This document shows, piece after piece, positions 45,452 through 56,057 of a stretch of 64,000 nucleotides of DNA (positions within the stretch are counted from its first letter, which is position 1; each line of letters begins with the position of its first letter). Position numbers and translations under genes: made by a program. This DNA comes from Caballeronia sp. SL2Y3 (lineage in GTDB: Bacteria > Pseudomonadota > Gammaproteobacteria > Burkholderiales > Burkholderiaceae): NCBI RefSeq assembly GCF_022879575.1, contig NZ_CP084261.1, positions 992,001 to 1,056,000 on the forward strand. Direction: 5' to 3'. Under the pieces are notes generated by a model, which saw only the letters and a list, made by a program, of their open reading frames with translations, had not been told where the DNA came from and did not search any database.

Positions 45452-46899
45452 GCGCCTTCGCTCCGGCCCTGGCCGTCGAGTTGCGCGATGAATGCGGCTT
45501 CGTCGGCTTCTTCGAGACAACGCAGATCGAGCCAGAGCGCGCCGTCCGCAATGCGCCCGATCACCGGCCGCGGCAACGCGCGCAGCTTGCGCTCGATGCG
45601 GTTCAGTTGCCCGCCGCCGCGCTTGCCGCTCGCGAGCCGCACGGCGAGGCCGTAGCTCGGCAGCACGTCCACCGGCAATGCGCCGCTGCCGATCTGGCTG
45701 AACATCGGCTCGGTAGTCACGGCGAACGCATCGCCCGTCAGGCGCTGCAACGCGGGCTGAATGCGCTCGGCGGCGAGGCGCATCGCGTCGGCGGGACGCG
45801 TGAGCAGGCGCAGCGTCGTGAGGCGCGCTTGCAGCGTCTCGGGCGTGCGATACAGGCGCAGCACCGCCTCGAGCGCCGCGAGCGTGAGCTTGCCGACGCG
45901 CAGCGCACGCTTGAGCGGATGCTTCTTGATCTTCGCGATCAGATCCTTGGCGCCGACGATAAGGCCGGCTTGCGGTCCGCCGAGCAGCTTGTCTCCGCTG
46001 AACGTCACGAGATCCGCGCCCGCTTCGACCGTCTCGCGCACGGTCGCTTCGCGCGGCAAGCCCCATTGCGTGAGATCGACGAGCGTGCCGCTGCCGAGAT
46101 CGACGACGACCGGCAAGCCGCGTTCATGCGCGAGCGGCGCGAGTTCGGCTGTGGTGACTTCCTTCGTGAAGCCGGTCACCGCGTAATTGCTGCAATGGAC
46201 CTTCATCAGCAGCGCGGTCTTCGCGTTGATCGCTTCCTCGTAGTCCTTCAGATGCGTGCGGTTCGTCGTGCCAACTTCGCGCAGCTTCGCGCCCGCGCGG
46301 CTCATGATGTCCGGAATGCGAAACGCGCCGCCGATTTCCACCAGCTCGCCGCGCGACACGATCACTTCTTTTCTCGGCGCGAGCGCGGACAACGTGAGCA
46401 GCACGGCCGCCGCGTTGTTGTTCACGACAGTCGCCGCTTCCGCGCCCGTCAGTTCGCAGATGAGCGCGTTGATCAGGTCGTCGCGATCGCCGCGCGCGCC
46501 GGTATCCAGATCGAATTCGAGATTCGCGGGACGCGTGAGCACGTCGGCCACGGCGCGCACGGCTTCGTCCGGCAACAGCGCGCGGCCGAGGTTCGTGTGC
46601 AGCACCGTGCCCGTCAGATTGAACACGGTTCGCACGCGGCTTTGCGCGCGGCTCGCGAGCCGCAGACTCACGGCGTGGCCGAGCATGGTTTCCGTGAGCG
46701 CCTCCACGGATGCGCGGCCCGCCTGCGCGTCGGCGCGCCACGCGTCGAGCGTCGCGCGCAGGGCGGCGAGCGTCTGCGTACGGCCATATTCGTCGATGAG
46801 CGGCTCGAACAGCGCCGATGCGAGCACGCGCTCCACCGACGGCACGCGGGCCATCAGCGCGCGCAGTTCGCTGCCGTCGCCGCCGGTCACGTCGCTCAT
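45448..46899 (-). CDS. selA: L-seryl-tRNA(Sec) selenium transferase
   Basis: PLP enzyme of 483 residues that converts seryl-tRNA-Sec to selenocysteyl-tRNA-Sec using selenophosphate. The PLP lysine is in [14 protein letters not shown] (Lys304), and the N-terminal block [16 protein letters not shown] is a clear SelA signature. ATG at 46899 overlaps the fdhE stop (ATGA). No good Shine-Dalgarno precedes it: the upstream bases are the 9-bp repeats ending fdhE, so translation probably depends on coupling to fdhE. No selD is in the window. Confidence 0.95.
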   Translation of the reverse strand: MSDVTGGDGSELRALMARVPSVERVLASALFEPLIDEYGRTQTLAALRATLDAWRADAQAGRASVEALTETMLGHAVSLRLASRAQSRVRTVFNLTGTVLHTNLGRALLPDEAVRAVADVLTRPANLEFDLDTGARGDRDDLINALICELTGAEAATVVNNNAAAVLLTLSALAPRKEVIVSRGELVEIGGAFRIPDIMSRAGAKLREVGTTNRTHLKDYEEAINAKTALLMKVHCSNYAVTGFTKEVTTAELAPLAHERGLPVVVDLGSGTLVDLTQWGLPREATVRETVEAGADLVTFSGDKLLGGPQAGLIVGAKDLIAKIKKHPLKRALRVGKLTLAALEAVLRLYRTPETLQARLTTLRLLTRPADAMRLAAERIQPALQRLTGDAFAVTTEPMFSQIGSGALPVDVLPSYGLAVRLASGKRGGGQLNRIERKLRALPRPVIGRIADGALWLDLRCLEEADEAAFIAQLDGQGRSEGA

Positions 46900-47957
46900 C
46901 GTGCTTGGTCCGCTTGGCCCGCTTGGCCCGCTTGGTCCGCTTGGTCCGCTTGGTCCGCTTCGTCCGATGCGCTTTGTTCGGGCCACAGCCACGGATTCGG
47001 CGCGGGGCGTCGGAAGCCCGCATCGCCCATCAAAAGATCGAGCGTCAGGCTCGCGAGATCGTCCGCGAACGGCTCGAAGTCGTACGCTTTCTCCTGATAG
47101 CCGATCTTGCGGTACGTGCCGCATTCGTCGCACGACTCCGCTTTCAGCGGCGCGTTGCGGGCGCGTTCGGCGCGGGCTTGCTCGTCTTCAGCGGTTTGCG
47201 CGGTGCTGGCTTCGGCGCCGTCCATTGCGTGATACGCGATGCCCTTGGTCGAATCGCAATTCGAGCACTTCGCGCGCACGACGTGCCATTCCGTCGAGCA
47301 CAGGCCGCACTGCACGTAGCGATAGCCTTCGTGCACGCCGCCCACGCGCACGATGCTCGCCACCGGCATCGTGCCGCAGACGGGGCACACGCCCGACGTG
47401 TCCATATACGGCACTTCCGCGCTGCCGATGCGGCTCGCGATGTCCGTCCACACCACTTGCAGCGCCGCCACGATGAACGGCGCGGCGGCGGGTTCGATCT
47501 CCGCGAAACGCAAAGCGAGAATGGCGTCGGCCTGCGCGTCGAGTTTGGCGGCGGGCATCGACCGCAGATGCGCGACGAGTTGCGCGAGCGGCGGCGTCAG
47601 CGCGCCCGCGGCCTCGATGCGATCGAGCAGCATGAAAAGTACGTCGCGCCATGCGGGATCGCGCTCGTTCGCGCCGAGCGCGGGAACGATGGGCATCGAA
47701 TGCTGCTGGTTCAGCGCGATGGATTCGCGCGACGGCATCGGCGCGGTGAAGCCGGCGAGCACATGCTGTTGCGCGTCGGCGAGCGCGGCCATCAGGCGCA
47801 AATAGCCCGCGATGGGATGGCTCGCGTCCGCAAGCTGGCGCAGGCGCGCGGCGCGGGCGCTGAACACCGTGGCGCGTTCAGGCATGCGCAGCCGTGGAAT
47901 GGCCGACTGATCGAGTGCTTCGATCGATGCAGCGGATTCGAGTATGCGTTGGACCAC
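46896..47957 (-). CDS. fdhE: Formate dehydrogenase accessory protein FdhE
   Basis: Accessory protein of 353 residues needed for maturation of respiratory formate dehydrogenase. The C-terminal rubredoxin-like half has four CxxC pairs: CPVCG, CGLCS, CSNCD and CDECG. The last 20 or so residues are a run of DQA/GQA triplets, encoded by seven tandem 9-bp repeats, and lie outside the conserved family core. It is downstream of fdnGHI after a gap of about 217 bases and overlaps selA. Confidence 0.93.
   Translation of the reverse strand: MVQRILESAASIEALDQSAIPRLRMPERATVFSARAARLRQLADASHPIAGYLRLMAALADAQQHVLAGFTAPMPSRESIALNQQHSMPIVPALGANERDPAWRDVLFMLLDRIEAAGALTPPLAQLVAHLRSMPAAKLDAQADAILALRFAEIEPAAAPFIVAALQVVWTDIASRIGSAEVPYMDTSGVCPVCGTMPVASIVRVGGVHEGYRYVQCGLCSTEWHVVRAKCSNCDSTKGIAYHAMDGAEASTAQTAEDEQARAERARNAPLKAESCDECGTYRKIGYQEKAYDFEPFADDLASLTLDLLMGDAGFRRPAPNPWLWPEQSASDEADQADQADQAGQAGQADQAR
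46903..46965. repeat. Seven tandem 9-bp repeats at the 3' end of fdhE
   Basis: Seven copies of GCTTGGTCC (plus strand; variants GCTTGGCCC twice and GCTTCGTCC once) end just before the overlapping fdhE stop and selA start. Each copy encodes one xQA triplet of FdhE, so copy-number change would keep the frame. The array also occupies the selA ribosome-binding region. Confidence 0.9.
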
Positions 47958-48107
47958 TTGAGTTCGTCCTTGGAATGCTTAGGTGCTTTGAGTGCGGCGC
48001 AAAAAACGGCGCATTGAAAGGGAGAATAACAGCTTGTCGGATAGCGTTCAGACGGCGCACGTCTGCGTGCGCTGCGTCGCGCGGATAGTGCTGCGCAAAG
48101 AAGAACC

Positions 48108-48151
48108 GCCCGGCCTGAACGAGGCGCGAGCGGTTTGGATCACTGCCGGGC
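48108..48151 (-). terminator. Possible terminator after the fdnGHI genes
   Basis: Perfect 7-bp arms (GCCCGGC 48108-48114 and GCCGGGC 48145-48151) with a 30-base loop lie just past the cytochrome subunit stop, followed on the minus strand by a T-rich TTCTTCTTT. The long loop makes it uncertain; partial read-through into fdhE is likely. Confidence 0.35.
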
Positions 48152-48174
48152 GTTTCGCGAGAAAGCCGCGACGC

Positions 48175-48825
48175 CTACTTCCCGATGATTTCCTTGAACC
48201 AGCGCGGATGATGCTTGCGCGCCCATCCGTACGTCACGGTTCCGCGCACCATCGCGCTGATCGATCCCTTGATCCACAGTCCCGCATAGATGTGGATGAT
48301 GATCGACATAATCAGCACGAAAGCCGTCGCCGCGTGGACAACCGCCGCGAGCCGGATGACGGTGATCGGAAAGTAGAACGCGAAGTACGCGCGCCAGATC
48401 ACGACGCCGGAAGCGAGCAGCAACAGCAGGCTCGCCACCATCACGTAGAACACGAGCTTCTGACCGGCGTTGTACTTGCCGATCTCGGGCAGGCGGTCTT
48501 CGCGGTTGGCGAGCACGTCGTCGATCTGCTTCATCCACTGGATGTCGCTCTTGTCCAGATGGTTGTGATGCCACACGCGCAACGCGAGGACCATGAACGA
48601 CAGGAACATCACGCAGCCGACGAACGGATGCAGGATGCGCGTCCATTGCCCGCCGCCGAAGATCGCATAGAGCCACGACATCGACGGATGAAACATCGCG
48701 AGCCCGGACAACGCGAGCAGCACGAAGCTGATCGCGGTGATCCAGTGGTTCGTGCGCTCGTTCGGCGTGTAGCGCACGATCAGGCGGTTGCCTCGCACGT
48801 CGCGCAATTCGCTATCGTGTTTCAT
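48175..48825 (-). CDS. Formate dehydrogenase cytochrome b556 subunit (gamma)
   Basis: Membrane cytochrome b of 216 residues in the FdnI/FdoI family. Four helices with His residues placed for two b haems: [20 protein letters not shown] (near the N-terminus), [33 protein letters not shown]. It receives electrons from the Fe-S subunit and reduces quinone. ATG at 48825 is preferred; an upstream in-frame start at 48855 lies deeper inside the beta-subunit gene. The 14-base overlap shows coupling. Confidence 0.92.
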   Translation of the reverse strand: MKHDSELRDVRGNRLIVRYTPNERTNHWITAISFVLLALSGLAMFHPSMSWLYAIFGGGQWTRILHPFVGCVMFLSFMVLALRVWHHNHLDKSDIQWMKQIDDVLANREDRLPEIGKYNAGQKLVFYVMVASLLLLLASGVVIWRAYFAFYFPITVIRLAAVVHAATAFVLIMSIIIHIYAGLWIKGSISAMVRGTVTYGWARKHHPRWFKEIIGK

Positions 48826-49744
48826 TCGAACGCTCCCTGTTGTTGCGTGCTTCATCGGCCTCGCGCTGCGCCTCGGCTTCCTCTTCCGCGCTCACTTCGT
48901 TCGGACCGACACGCGTGTAGTGGAAGAATCCGGCGAGCGCCGCGAGCGCCATGCCCGCGACCGCGAGCGGCTTCGTCACGCCCTTCCAGACCGACACGAG
49001 CGGACTGATGCGAGGATTTTCCGCGAGCCCGTGATACAGCCCCGGCTGATCCGCGTGATGCAGCACGTACATGACGTGCGTGCCGCCCACGCCCGCCGGG
49101 TTGTACAGACCGGCGTTCTCGAAACCGCGCTCCTTCAGGTCTTCCACGCGGTCTTCCGCCTGCTGGATCATGTCGGTCTTGGTGCCGAACATGATCGCGC
49201 CGGTCGGACACGTCTTCACGCACGCCGGTTCCTGTCCGACCGCGACGCGATCGGAACAGAGCGTGCACTTGTACGCGCGGTTGTCTTCCTTCGAGATACG
49301 CGGAATGTTGAACGGGCAGCCCGTCACGCAATAGCCGCAGCCGATGCAGTTTTCCTCGTGAAAATCCACGATGCCGTTCGTGTACTGAACGATCGCGCCC
49401 GGCGACGGACACGCCTTCAGACAGCCCGGGTCCTCGCAGTGCATGCAGCCGTCCTTGCGGATCAGCCATTCGAGGTCGCCCTTCGGGTTCTCGTACTCCG
49501 TGAAGCGCATCACCGTCCACGAATGTTCGGTGAGATCGCGCGGGTTGTCGTAGACGCCGGTCGTGTGTCCCACGTCGTCGCGCAGGTCGTTCCACTCCAT
49601 GCACGCCGTCTGGCAGGCCTTGCAGCCGATGCACTTCGACACGTCGATGAGCTTCGCGACGGTGCCCGTGACCGGCTCGCGGATTTGCGGCGGCGGCGTG
49701 GTGGTGGCGGAAACGCGCTTGATATCGAGCGATTGCAGAGCCAT
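48812..49744 (-). CDS. fdxH: Formate dehydrogenase iron-sulfur subunit (beta)
   Basis: Electron-transfer subunit of 310 residues with four [4Fe-4S] sites. The Cys clusters are [35 protein letters not shown] and CTLCSDR...CVKTC. A C-terminal helix (about 265-285, [17 protein letters not shown]) anchors it in the membrane. It links the molybdenum/selenium subunit to the cytochrome. The start is ten bases after the fdnG stop. Confidence 0.94.
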   Translation of the reverse strand: MALQSLDIKRVSATTTPPPQIREPVTGTVAKLIDVSKCIGCKACQTACMEWNDLRDDVGHTTGVYDNPRDLTEHSWTVMRFTEYENPKGDLEWLIRKDGCMHCEDPGCLKACPSPGAIVQYTNGIVDFHEENCIGCGYCVTGCPFNIPRISKEDNRAYKCTLCSDRVAVGQEPACVKTCPTGAIMFGTKTDMIQQAEDRVEDLKERGFENAGLYNPAGVGGTHVMYVLHHADQPGLYHGLAENPRISPLVSVWKGVTKPLAVAGMALAALAGFFHYTRVGPNEVSAEEEAEAQREADEARNNRERSNETR

Positions 49745-49754
49745 TCTCGTCTCC

Positions 49755-52700
49755 TTATACCTTCTCGACCTTCACGAGGAACGACTTGAACTCCGGTGTC
49801 TGCGAGTTCCCGTCGCCCACGGAAGGCGTCAGCGTGTTGACGAGATAGCCCGGCTGCGTCAGGCCCTTGAAGCCCCAGTGCAGCGGCAGGCCGACGGTTT
49901 GCACCTTCTTGCCCTCCACGGTCAGCGGTTTGATGCGTTTGGTGACGAGCGCCACCGCGATGATGTGCCCGCGATTGCTCGACACCTTCACGCGATCGCC
50001 CGCGACGACGCCCACTTCCTTCGCGAGATCCTCGCCGATTTCCACGAACTGCTGCGGCTGCACGATCGCGTTGAGCTTCACGTGCTTCGTCCAGTAGTGG
50101 AAGTGCTCGGTCAGGCGATAGGTCGTCGCCGTATGCGGGAACTGATCGGCAGTGCCGAAGGCCGCGCGGTCGTCCGGGAACACGCGCGCCGCCGGATTGC
50201 TCGTGACGTTCTTCTCATTCGGGAAGAACGGGTTGTAGCCGAGCGGCGTCTCGAACGGTTCGTAGTGAACGGGGAACGGACCTTCGTTCATGCCGTCGCG
50301 AGCGAAGAAACGCGCCACGCCTTCCGGATTCATGATGAACGGATTCATGCCGTTTTCCGGCGGTTCGTCCGCCTTGAAGTCCGGTATGTCCGCGCCGGTC
50401 CAGGCACGGCCGTTCCAGCCGATCAGCTTGCGCGACGGATCGAACGGCTTGCCGCTCACATCGCACGATGCGCGGTTGTACAGCACGCGGCGATTCACCG
50501 GCCACGCCCACGCCCAGTTCAGCGTCTGGCCGATGCCGGTCGGATCGCTGTTGTCGCGGCGGCCCATCTGATTGCCCGCCTGCGTCCACGCGCCGCAGTA
50601 GATCCAGCATCCGCTCGCCGTGGAACCGTCGTCGCGCAGCAAGGCGAAGCTCGAAAGCTGTTCGCCCTTCTTCGCGAGCACCTTGGTCTTGTCGGTCGGA
50701 TCGGTGACGTCGGCGAGCGCGCGGCCGTTGAACTCCATCGCGAGTTCTTCGGGCGTCGGGCTTTCCGGGTCCGCGTACGGCCACGACATCTTCAGGATCG
50801 GATCGGGATACTTGCCGCCCTGCTCCTGATACGCCTTGCGAATACGCAGCCACAGCCCCGACATGATCTCGATGTCGCTCCTCGCCTCGCCCGGCGGCTG
50901 CGCGCCCTGCCAGTGCCATTGCAGCACGCGCGACGAAGACACGAGCGAGCCGCGCTCTTCCGCGAAGCAAGTCGTAGGCAGACGGAACACTTCGGTCTGG
51001 ATCTTCGACGAATCCACGTCGTTGAACTCGCCGTGGTTCTTCCAGAACTCCGACGTTTCGGTCGCGAGCGGGTCCATGATGGCGAGCCACTTCAGCTTGG
51101 ACAATCCGAGGCCGATCTTCGCCTTGTTGGGCGCGGCGGCGAGCGGATTGAAGCCCTGCGCGATGTAGCCGTTCATCTTGCCCTGCGCCATCAGCTCGAA
51201 GACCTGGAGCATGTCGTAGGACTTGTCGAGCTTGGGCAGGAAGTCGAAGCCGAAGTTGTTCTCGGCGGTGGCGTTGTCGCCCCACCACGACTTCATGAAG
51301 CTCACGTGGAACGCGCGATAGTTCTTCCAGTAGCTCAGCTGGTTGGGCCGCAGCGGCTGCGTCGCGCGCTTCGTGATGTATTGCTCGTAGTCTTGCTCGC
51401 CTTCCATCGGCAGGGTCATGTAGCCCGGCAGAAGGTTGGACATCAGGCCGAGGTCGGTCAGCCCCTGGATGTTCGAGTGACCGCGCAGCGCGTTCATGCC
51501 GCCGCCCGCAATGCCGATGTTGCCGAGCAGAAGCTGCACCATCGCGCCGGTGCGGATCATCTGCGCGCCGACCGAGTGATGCGTCCAGCCGAGCGCGTAC
51601 AGAATGGTGCCCGCGCGGTTCGTCGCCGCCGTCGATGCGAGCATCTCGCAGACCTTCAGGAACTTGTCGGTCGGCGTGCCGCACACCTTCGTCACCATTT
51701 CGGGCGTGTAGGCGGCGTAATGCTGCTTCATCAGGTTGTAGACGCAGCGCGGATGCTGCAGCGTCGGGTCGACCTTCACGAAGCCGTCGTCGCCGCGCTC
51801 GTAGTCCCAGCTCGTCTTGTCGTACTTGCGATGCTCGGCGTCATAGCCCGAGAACGTGCCGTCCTTGAACGCGAAGTCCTCGCGCACGATGAACGACATG
51901 TCCGTGTAGTTCTTCACGTACTCGTGCTGGATCTTGTCGTGCGTCAACAGATAGTTGATGACGCCGCCAAGGAAGGCGATGTCCGTGCCGGTGCGAATCG
52001 GCGCGTAGAAATCCGCGACCGATGCCGTGCGCGTGAAGCGCGGATCGACTACGATCAGCCGCGCCTTTCTGTGCGCCTTCGCCTCGGTCACCCATTTGAA
52101 ACCGCACGGGTGCGCCTCGGCCGAATTGCCGCCCATCACCAGAATTACGTCCGCGTTCTTGATGTCGACCCAATGGTTCGTCATCGCTCCACGGCCAAAC
52201 GTCGGGGCAAGACCTGCCACCGTCGGGCCATGTCAGACACGCGCCTGATTGTCGAATGCGAGCATGCCAAGACTGCGGATAGTCTTGTGCGTCAGATAGC
52301 CGACTTCGTTGCTGCCCGCCGACGCGGCGAGCATGCCCGTCGTGAGCCAGCGGTTGACCTTCTTGCCGTCCGCCGTCGTCTCGACGAAGTTCGCGTCGCG
52401 GTCTTCCTTCATCAGCTTCGCGATGCGGTCGAGCGCGTCGTCCCACGAGATGCGCTTCCATTCCGACGAACCGGGCGCGCGATACTCGGGATACATCAGC
52501 CGGCTCGGGCTATGGATGAAGTCGATGAGCGATGCGCCCTTCGGGCACAGCGTGCCGCGATTGACCGGATGGTCGGGATCGCCTTCGATATGGATGATGC
52601 TGGCCTTCGCGTTCTTGGCGTTGTCGCCGAGACCGTACATCAGGATGCCGCACCCGACCGAGCAGTACGGACAGGTGTTGCGCGTTTCAGTGGTGCGCGA

Positions 52701-52823
52701 CAGTTTGTATTGTCGGACTTCGGCGAGTGCGGGTGCCGGAGAGAAGCCCAGTGCAGCCAGGCTCGATCCGGCGAGCGTGCTCGCGGAAACCTTGAGGAAC
52801 TGTCGCCGTGACATTTGAAGCAT
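49755..52823 (-). CDS. fdnG: Selenocysteine-containing formate dehydrogenase large subunit
   Basis: Catalytic subunit of 1022 residues, oxidising formate to CO2 in the periplasm (FdnG/FdoG type). A Tat signal ([12 protein letters not shown]) opens it. Cys51, 54, 58 and 93 bind a [4Fe-4S] cluster. An in-frame UGA at 52233-52235 is codon 197, in the context [23 protein letters not shown], identical in position to the catalytic Sec196 of E. coli FdnG. The frame continues without break to 49755 with strong family similarity, so the UGA is read as selenocysteine, not as a stop. ATG at 52823 has a GAGGA ribosome binding site; ATG at 52814 is an alternative. Automated callers will split this gene in two. 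Confidence 0.95.
52195..52235 (-). promoter_or_regulatory. Sec codon and bacterial SECIS-like element
   Basis: The UGA (52233-52235) is followed on the minus strand by CATGGCCCGACGGTGGCAGG and TCTTGCCCCGACGTTTGGCC. The apical part GGCA-GGTCT-TGCC forms a stem with the GGUC loop bases recognised by SelB, as in the E. coli fdhF/fdnG elements, at about 17-24 bases after the UGA. The base of the stem is less regular and needs folding. Confidence 0.8.
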
Positions 52824-53157
52824 GATGTCCTCGGCGCGTCGTGAAGAGGGGTGCTCTAAAAGTATAGAAGCGCGCGTTCGGCCTGGGTCCTGCCGTCGCA
52901 CGCAGCGTCGATTTCTCGATCCGCCGACGCTGCAGCCGTCCTGGCTGGCGCGCGGTCTGGCGGTTGCGCCGCGCGAAACGAACGAGCGTCCCGTCGCGGC
53001 AGGCGCGATCATAGCAATCTTCTTATTGATGCGCTTCGCCCGTTCGCGCCTGTCTTGGAACGGAACCTGCTCGATCGGTTGCAATTACCGCCCGCGGGCT
53101 CGCGCAACGCGCACAAAGCCCGCGCCGCCACCGTTCGATCGAACCGAGAGATTCGTC
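52824..53157. other. Divergent promoter region of fdnG and the YihY-type gene
   Basis: About 334 bases without a gene. On the fdnG side a TATACT (52861-52866, minus strand) is a possible -10 box about 38 bases before the start codon. I saw no clear FNR-type or other operator. Confidence 0.4.
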
Positions 53158-54447
53158 ATGAGCTCCGTTTCCACGCAAAAAATAGGTTCCGCAGTCAAAA
53201 AAGATGCGTCGTGGGCGCTGGGCGCGCTCAAGCAGTTCTCCGAAGACCGCTGCGCCGCGATGGCCGCGAGCATCGCGTTCTATTCCGCGTTCTCGCTCGC
53301 GCCGACGCTCGTCATGGTGATCGCGGTGGCCGGCTGGGTGTTCGGCCCGGAAGCGGCGCGCGGCCAGCTGTTTCATCAGGTCAACGGGCTGATCGGCGAT
53401 CAGGCGGCGGCGGGCGTGCAGAGCATCGTGGAAAACGCGCATCGCAGCGGCGGAACGGGGATCGCCGCGATCATCTCCTTCGTGCTGCTCGCCGTGGGCG
53501 CGTCGGCGACGTTCTCCTCGCTCAACACGGCGCTCAATATCGTCTGGCCGCTCACCGGCGAACAGCGTTCCAGCGTGCTCGCGATGGTGCGCGTGCGGCT
53601 GGTGTCGTTCGGGCTCGTGCTGGGCGTCGCGTTCCTGCTCATCGTCTCCCTCGTGCTCGACACTGCGATTCAGGCGGTCGGCCTGTGGCTGTGGGGCGAC
53701 TCGCCGTTCGTCGTCATCGGCGATGTCGTGCAACTGGTGGTCGGGCTCGCAATTCTCTCCGTCGCGTTCGGCGCGCTCCTCAAGTTTCTGCCCGATGCGC
53801 CGGTTCAGTGGCGCGATGCGCTCGTCGGCGGCGTCGTGGCGGCGATCTTCTTCTCGGTGGGAAAAAAGCTGTTCGCCTTCTATCTGACGCACGCGGGCAC
53901 CGCCAGCGCGTTCGGCGCGGCAGGATCGCTCGCGGTGCTGCTTATGTGGCTGTACTTCTCGGCGGCGGTGCTTTTGCTGGGCGCCGAGTTTTCGGCGGCG
54001 CGCGCGCGCATGCACGATCCGCGCGGCGCGTGGGGCGTGCAGGACAACGGCAGCGTGCCGCCGGGAAGCCGCGCCAAGATCGGGTCGATGCTCGCGGCCT
54101 CCACGCGCGTCGACATGGCGGCGGACATCGAACCGCCCGCGCCGACCACGCTCGACGTTCGACGCGCGCGCCCGCAACCCGCGCGGATTCCGAACGGCGG
54201 CCGCACGCGCAAGGCCGCGCTCGCGCTCAGGCGGGCGATCGAACTTTCCCGCAAGGTGGCGCGCGCCGAATCGACGGCCACGCGCGCCACCGCCGTTGCG
54301 ATGGTCGGCGCGGGGCGCAAGGCGTCGCAGGCGAACGCCGCGGTGAAGCGCCACCCGTGGCGCGCGGTGCTCGTCGCGGCGACCGCGGGCGTGGCCGTGG
54401 CGCTGCTGTCGCGGCGCGACGGCGGCGGTCCTTCCGGCGACGTTTGA
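53158..54447 (+). CDS. YihY/BrkB family membrane protein
   Basis: Integral membrane protein of 429 residues (formerly called ribonuclease BN). About six helices fill residues 35-290, with the family blocks AASIAFYSAFSLAPTLVM and GAAGSLAVLLMWLYFSAAVL. The remaining 130 residues form a basic, Ala/Arg-rich cytoplasmic tail ending in a short hydrophobic segment (VLVAATAGVAVALLS). Biochemical role unknown; the RNase label is historical. ATG at 53158 has a GAGAG ribosome binding site. Confidence 0.88.
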   Translation: MSSVSTQKIGSAVKKDASWALGALKQFSEDRCAAMAASIAFYSAFSLAPTLVMVIAVAGWVFGPEAARGQLFHQVNGLIGDQAAAGVQSIVENAHRSGGTGIAAIISFVLLAVGASATFSSLNTALNIVWPLTGEQRSSVLAMVRVRLVSFGLVLGVAFLLIVSLVLDTAIQAVGLWLWGDSPFVVIGDVVQLVVGLAILSVAFGALLKFLPDAPVQWRDALVGGVVAAIFFSVGKKLFAFYLTHAGTASAFGAAGSLAVLLMWLYFSAAVLLLGAEFSAARARMHDPRGAWGVQDNGSVPPGSRAKIGSMLAASTRVDMAADIEPPAPTTLDVRRARPQPARIPNGGRTRKAALALRRAIELSRKVARAESTATRATAVAMVGAGRKASQANAAVKRHPWRAVLVAATAGVAVALLSRRDGGGPSGDV

Positions 54448-54747
54448 ACGGCCGACCGGGGCTGCTCGCGCCAATAGAAAATCGGGTTTGTTATCCGCTT
54501 CGGCATTAATCGTAATAACCCCGCGAGTTTCGCTTCGCGCGTCAAACTGTGCGCGGAACTTTTGCGGCGGGACTTTGTCGTGTCTCAGTTTTCAAAAGAG
54601 ACAGCCGTAAACCGTGTATGGGCGGGCGTCTCGCGGCACTGTGTCTTTTTGGAGACAGTCCATTTTTTTTCGTTTCTAACGTAACGAAACGTTGCGTTAT
54701 TCTCTGCGCCGGTAACAACGATTTTAATCATTCGCGTGGAGAATTCG
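54448..54747. other. Upstream region of the porin gene
   Basis: Three hundred bases without a gene. It contains GAGACAG twice (about 54587-54593 and 54652-54658), a T run (54663-54670), and the inverted repeat annotated separately. These look like a regulated promoter of a strongly expressed gene; the regulator is not identifiable. Confidence 0.45.
54677..54699. promoter_or_regulatory. Inverted repeat in the porin promoter
   Basis: TAACGTAACG-AAA-CGTTGCGTTA: ten-base arms with one mismatch, ending 48 bases before the porin ATG. The size and position suit an operator or the region of transcription start. No known consensus is matched with confidence. Confidence 0.5.
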
Positions 54748-55932
54748 ATGAAACGATTCGCACTGACGTCCCTCTCGCTGGCCCTGCTCGGCGCAGCTGG
54801 CGCAGCACAGGCACAAACGAGCGTGACGCTGTATGGCGTGATCGATACGGGCTTGGCCTATGTCAGCCATGCCAACTCGGCAGGCGACCACCTCTTCGGC
54901 ATGGTCAACGGCACGCTGTCCGGCCCGCGTTGGGGCTTGAAGGGTCAGGAAGACCTCGGCGGCGGCCTGAAGGCACTGTTCCAGTTGGAAAGCGGCTTCG
55001 ATCCGGGTACGGGTCGTCTGAATCAGGGTGGGCGCGAGTTCGGTCGTCAGGCATTCGTCGGTTTGAGCGGCAACCAGTGGGGTACGGTCACGCTGGGTCG
55101 TCAATATGACCCGTCGGTCGACATGGTCCAGGGCCTCACGGCCGACAACTACTGGGGCGCAGCGTTCGCCACGCCGGGCGACGTCGACAACTACGACAAC
55201 AGCCTGCGCGTCAGCAACGCGGTCAAGTATGTTTCGCCGGTGTTCTCGGGCTTCCAGTTCGAAGGCATCTACGGCTTCAGCAACCTGGCGGGCGCGACCG
55301 GCCAGGGCCAGACCTGGGGCGGCGCGGTCACGTATAACAACGGTCCGGTCGGCCTGGCAGGCAGCTACCTGTACGTGAACAACCCGACGACCGGCCGCGC
55401 GCCTCTGACGGGAACGAACACCGGCTGGAACAGCCCGTCGTCGGATTCGCTGTTCAACTCGGTGATCAACAGCGGCTACTCGACGGCTCATGCAATCGGC
55501 ATCGCGCGCGGCGCAGGCCAGTACGTGTTCGGTCCGTTCACGGTCGGCGCGTCGTACAGCTTCGCGCAGTACAAGAACGACGCCAGCTCGCTGTTCCAGC
55601 AGCAAGAGAAGTTCAACGTCGGCAACGGCTACGTGAACTTCCAGCTGACGCCGGCCATGCTGCTGGGCCTCGGCTACACGTACACGCACGCAAGCGGCGA
55701 CACGTCGGCGACGTACCACCAGGCTTCGATCGGTGCGGACTACTCGCTGTCGAAGCGCACGGATGTCTACGCAGTCGGCGCGTACCAGCACGCAAGCGGC
55801 ACGCAACGCGTGAACAACGCGGACGGCACGCAGTCGCGGGTCAACGCAACGGCTTCGATCAGCGACTTCGGCTTCGACAGCGGCCGCAGCCACCAGGAAC
55901 TGGTCCTGATCGGCCTGCGTCACAAGTTCTAA
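54748..55932 (+). CDS. Outer-membrane porin (Burkholderia general porin type)
   Basis: Trimeric beta-barrel porin of 394 residues. A signal peptide (MKRFALTSLSLALLGAAGAA, cleaved near AQA-QTS) precedes the typical start SVTLYGVIDTGLAYVSH. SSDLGGGLKA-like blocks (KGQEDLGGGLKALFQLESGF) and WGTVTLGRQYDP are standard for the OmpC-like family of betaproteobacteria, and it ends in the C-terminal Phe (LIGLRHKF) needed for BAM recognition. Codon use is very even and G/C-ending, as in highly expressed genes. ATG at 54748 begins the signal peptide and has a GGAG ribosome binding site. Confidence 0.95.
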   Translation: MKRFALTSLSLALLGAAGAAQAQTSVTLYGVIDTGLAYVSHANSAGDHLFGMVNGTLSGPRWGLKGQEDLGGGLKALFQLESGFDPGTGRLNQGGREFGRQAFVGLSGNQWGTVTLGRQYDPSVDMVQGLTADNYWGAAFATPGDVDNYDNSLRVSNAVKYVSPVFSGFQFEGIYGFSNLAGATGQGQTWGGAVTYNNGPVGLAGSYLYVNNPTTGRAPLTGTNTGWNSPSSDSLFNSVINSGYSTAHAIGIARGAGQYVFGPFTVGASYSFAQYKNDASSLFQQQEKFNVGNGYVNFQLTPAMLLGLGYTYTHASGDTSATYHQASIGADYSLSKRTDVYAVGAYQHASGTQRVNNADGTQSRVNATASISDFGFDSGRSHQELVLIGLRHKF

Positions 55933-55990
55933 GAACAACCGATTGGCGTGGCACGCAAGTGCTGCGTCAGCGGACAAGCGGTATCTCGAA

Positions 55991-56021
55991 CAGCCATCGG
56001 TTCTCCGATGGCTGTTTTTTT
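55991..56021 (+). terminator. Rho-independent terminator of the porin gene
   Basis: CAGCCATCGG-TTCT-CCGATGGCTG forms a perfect 10-bp stem followed immediately by seven T residues, 58 bases after the porin stop codon. Confidence 0.95.
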
Positions 56022-56057
56022 ATGCGCGCTCGATACCGCTGCTACGGAGTCCATTGA

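Noticed and set aside
46903..46965. Short repeats as a CRISPR array
   Set aside because: Units are 9 bp, contiguous and in frame with fdhE; there are no spacers.
49755..52235. Reading the fdnG UGA as a pseudogene or frameshift
   Set aside because: The context equals the Sec site of known formate dehydrogenases and the Sec machinery is adjacent.
49563..52811. 1082-codon plus-strand ORF opposite fdnG and fdxH
   Set aside because: Composition is the mirror of the real genes; no recognisable domain. Its length only reflects high third-position GC.
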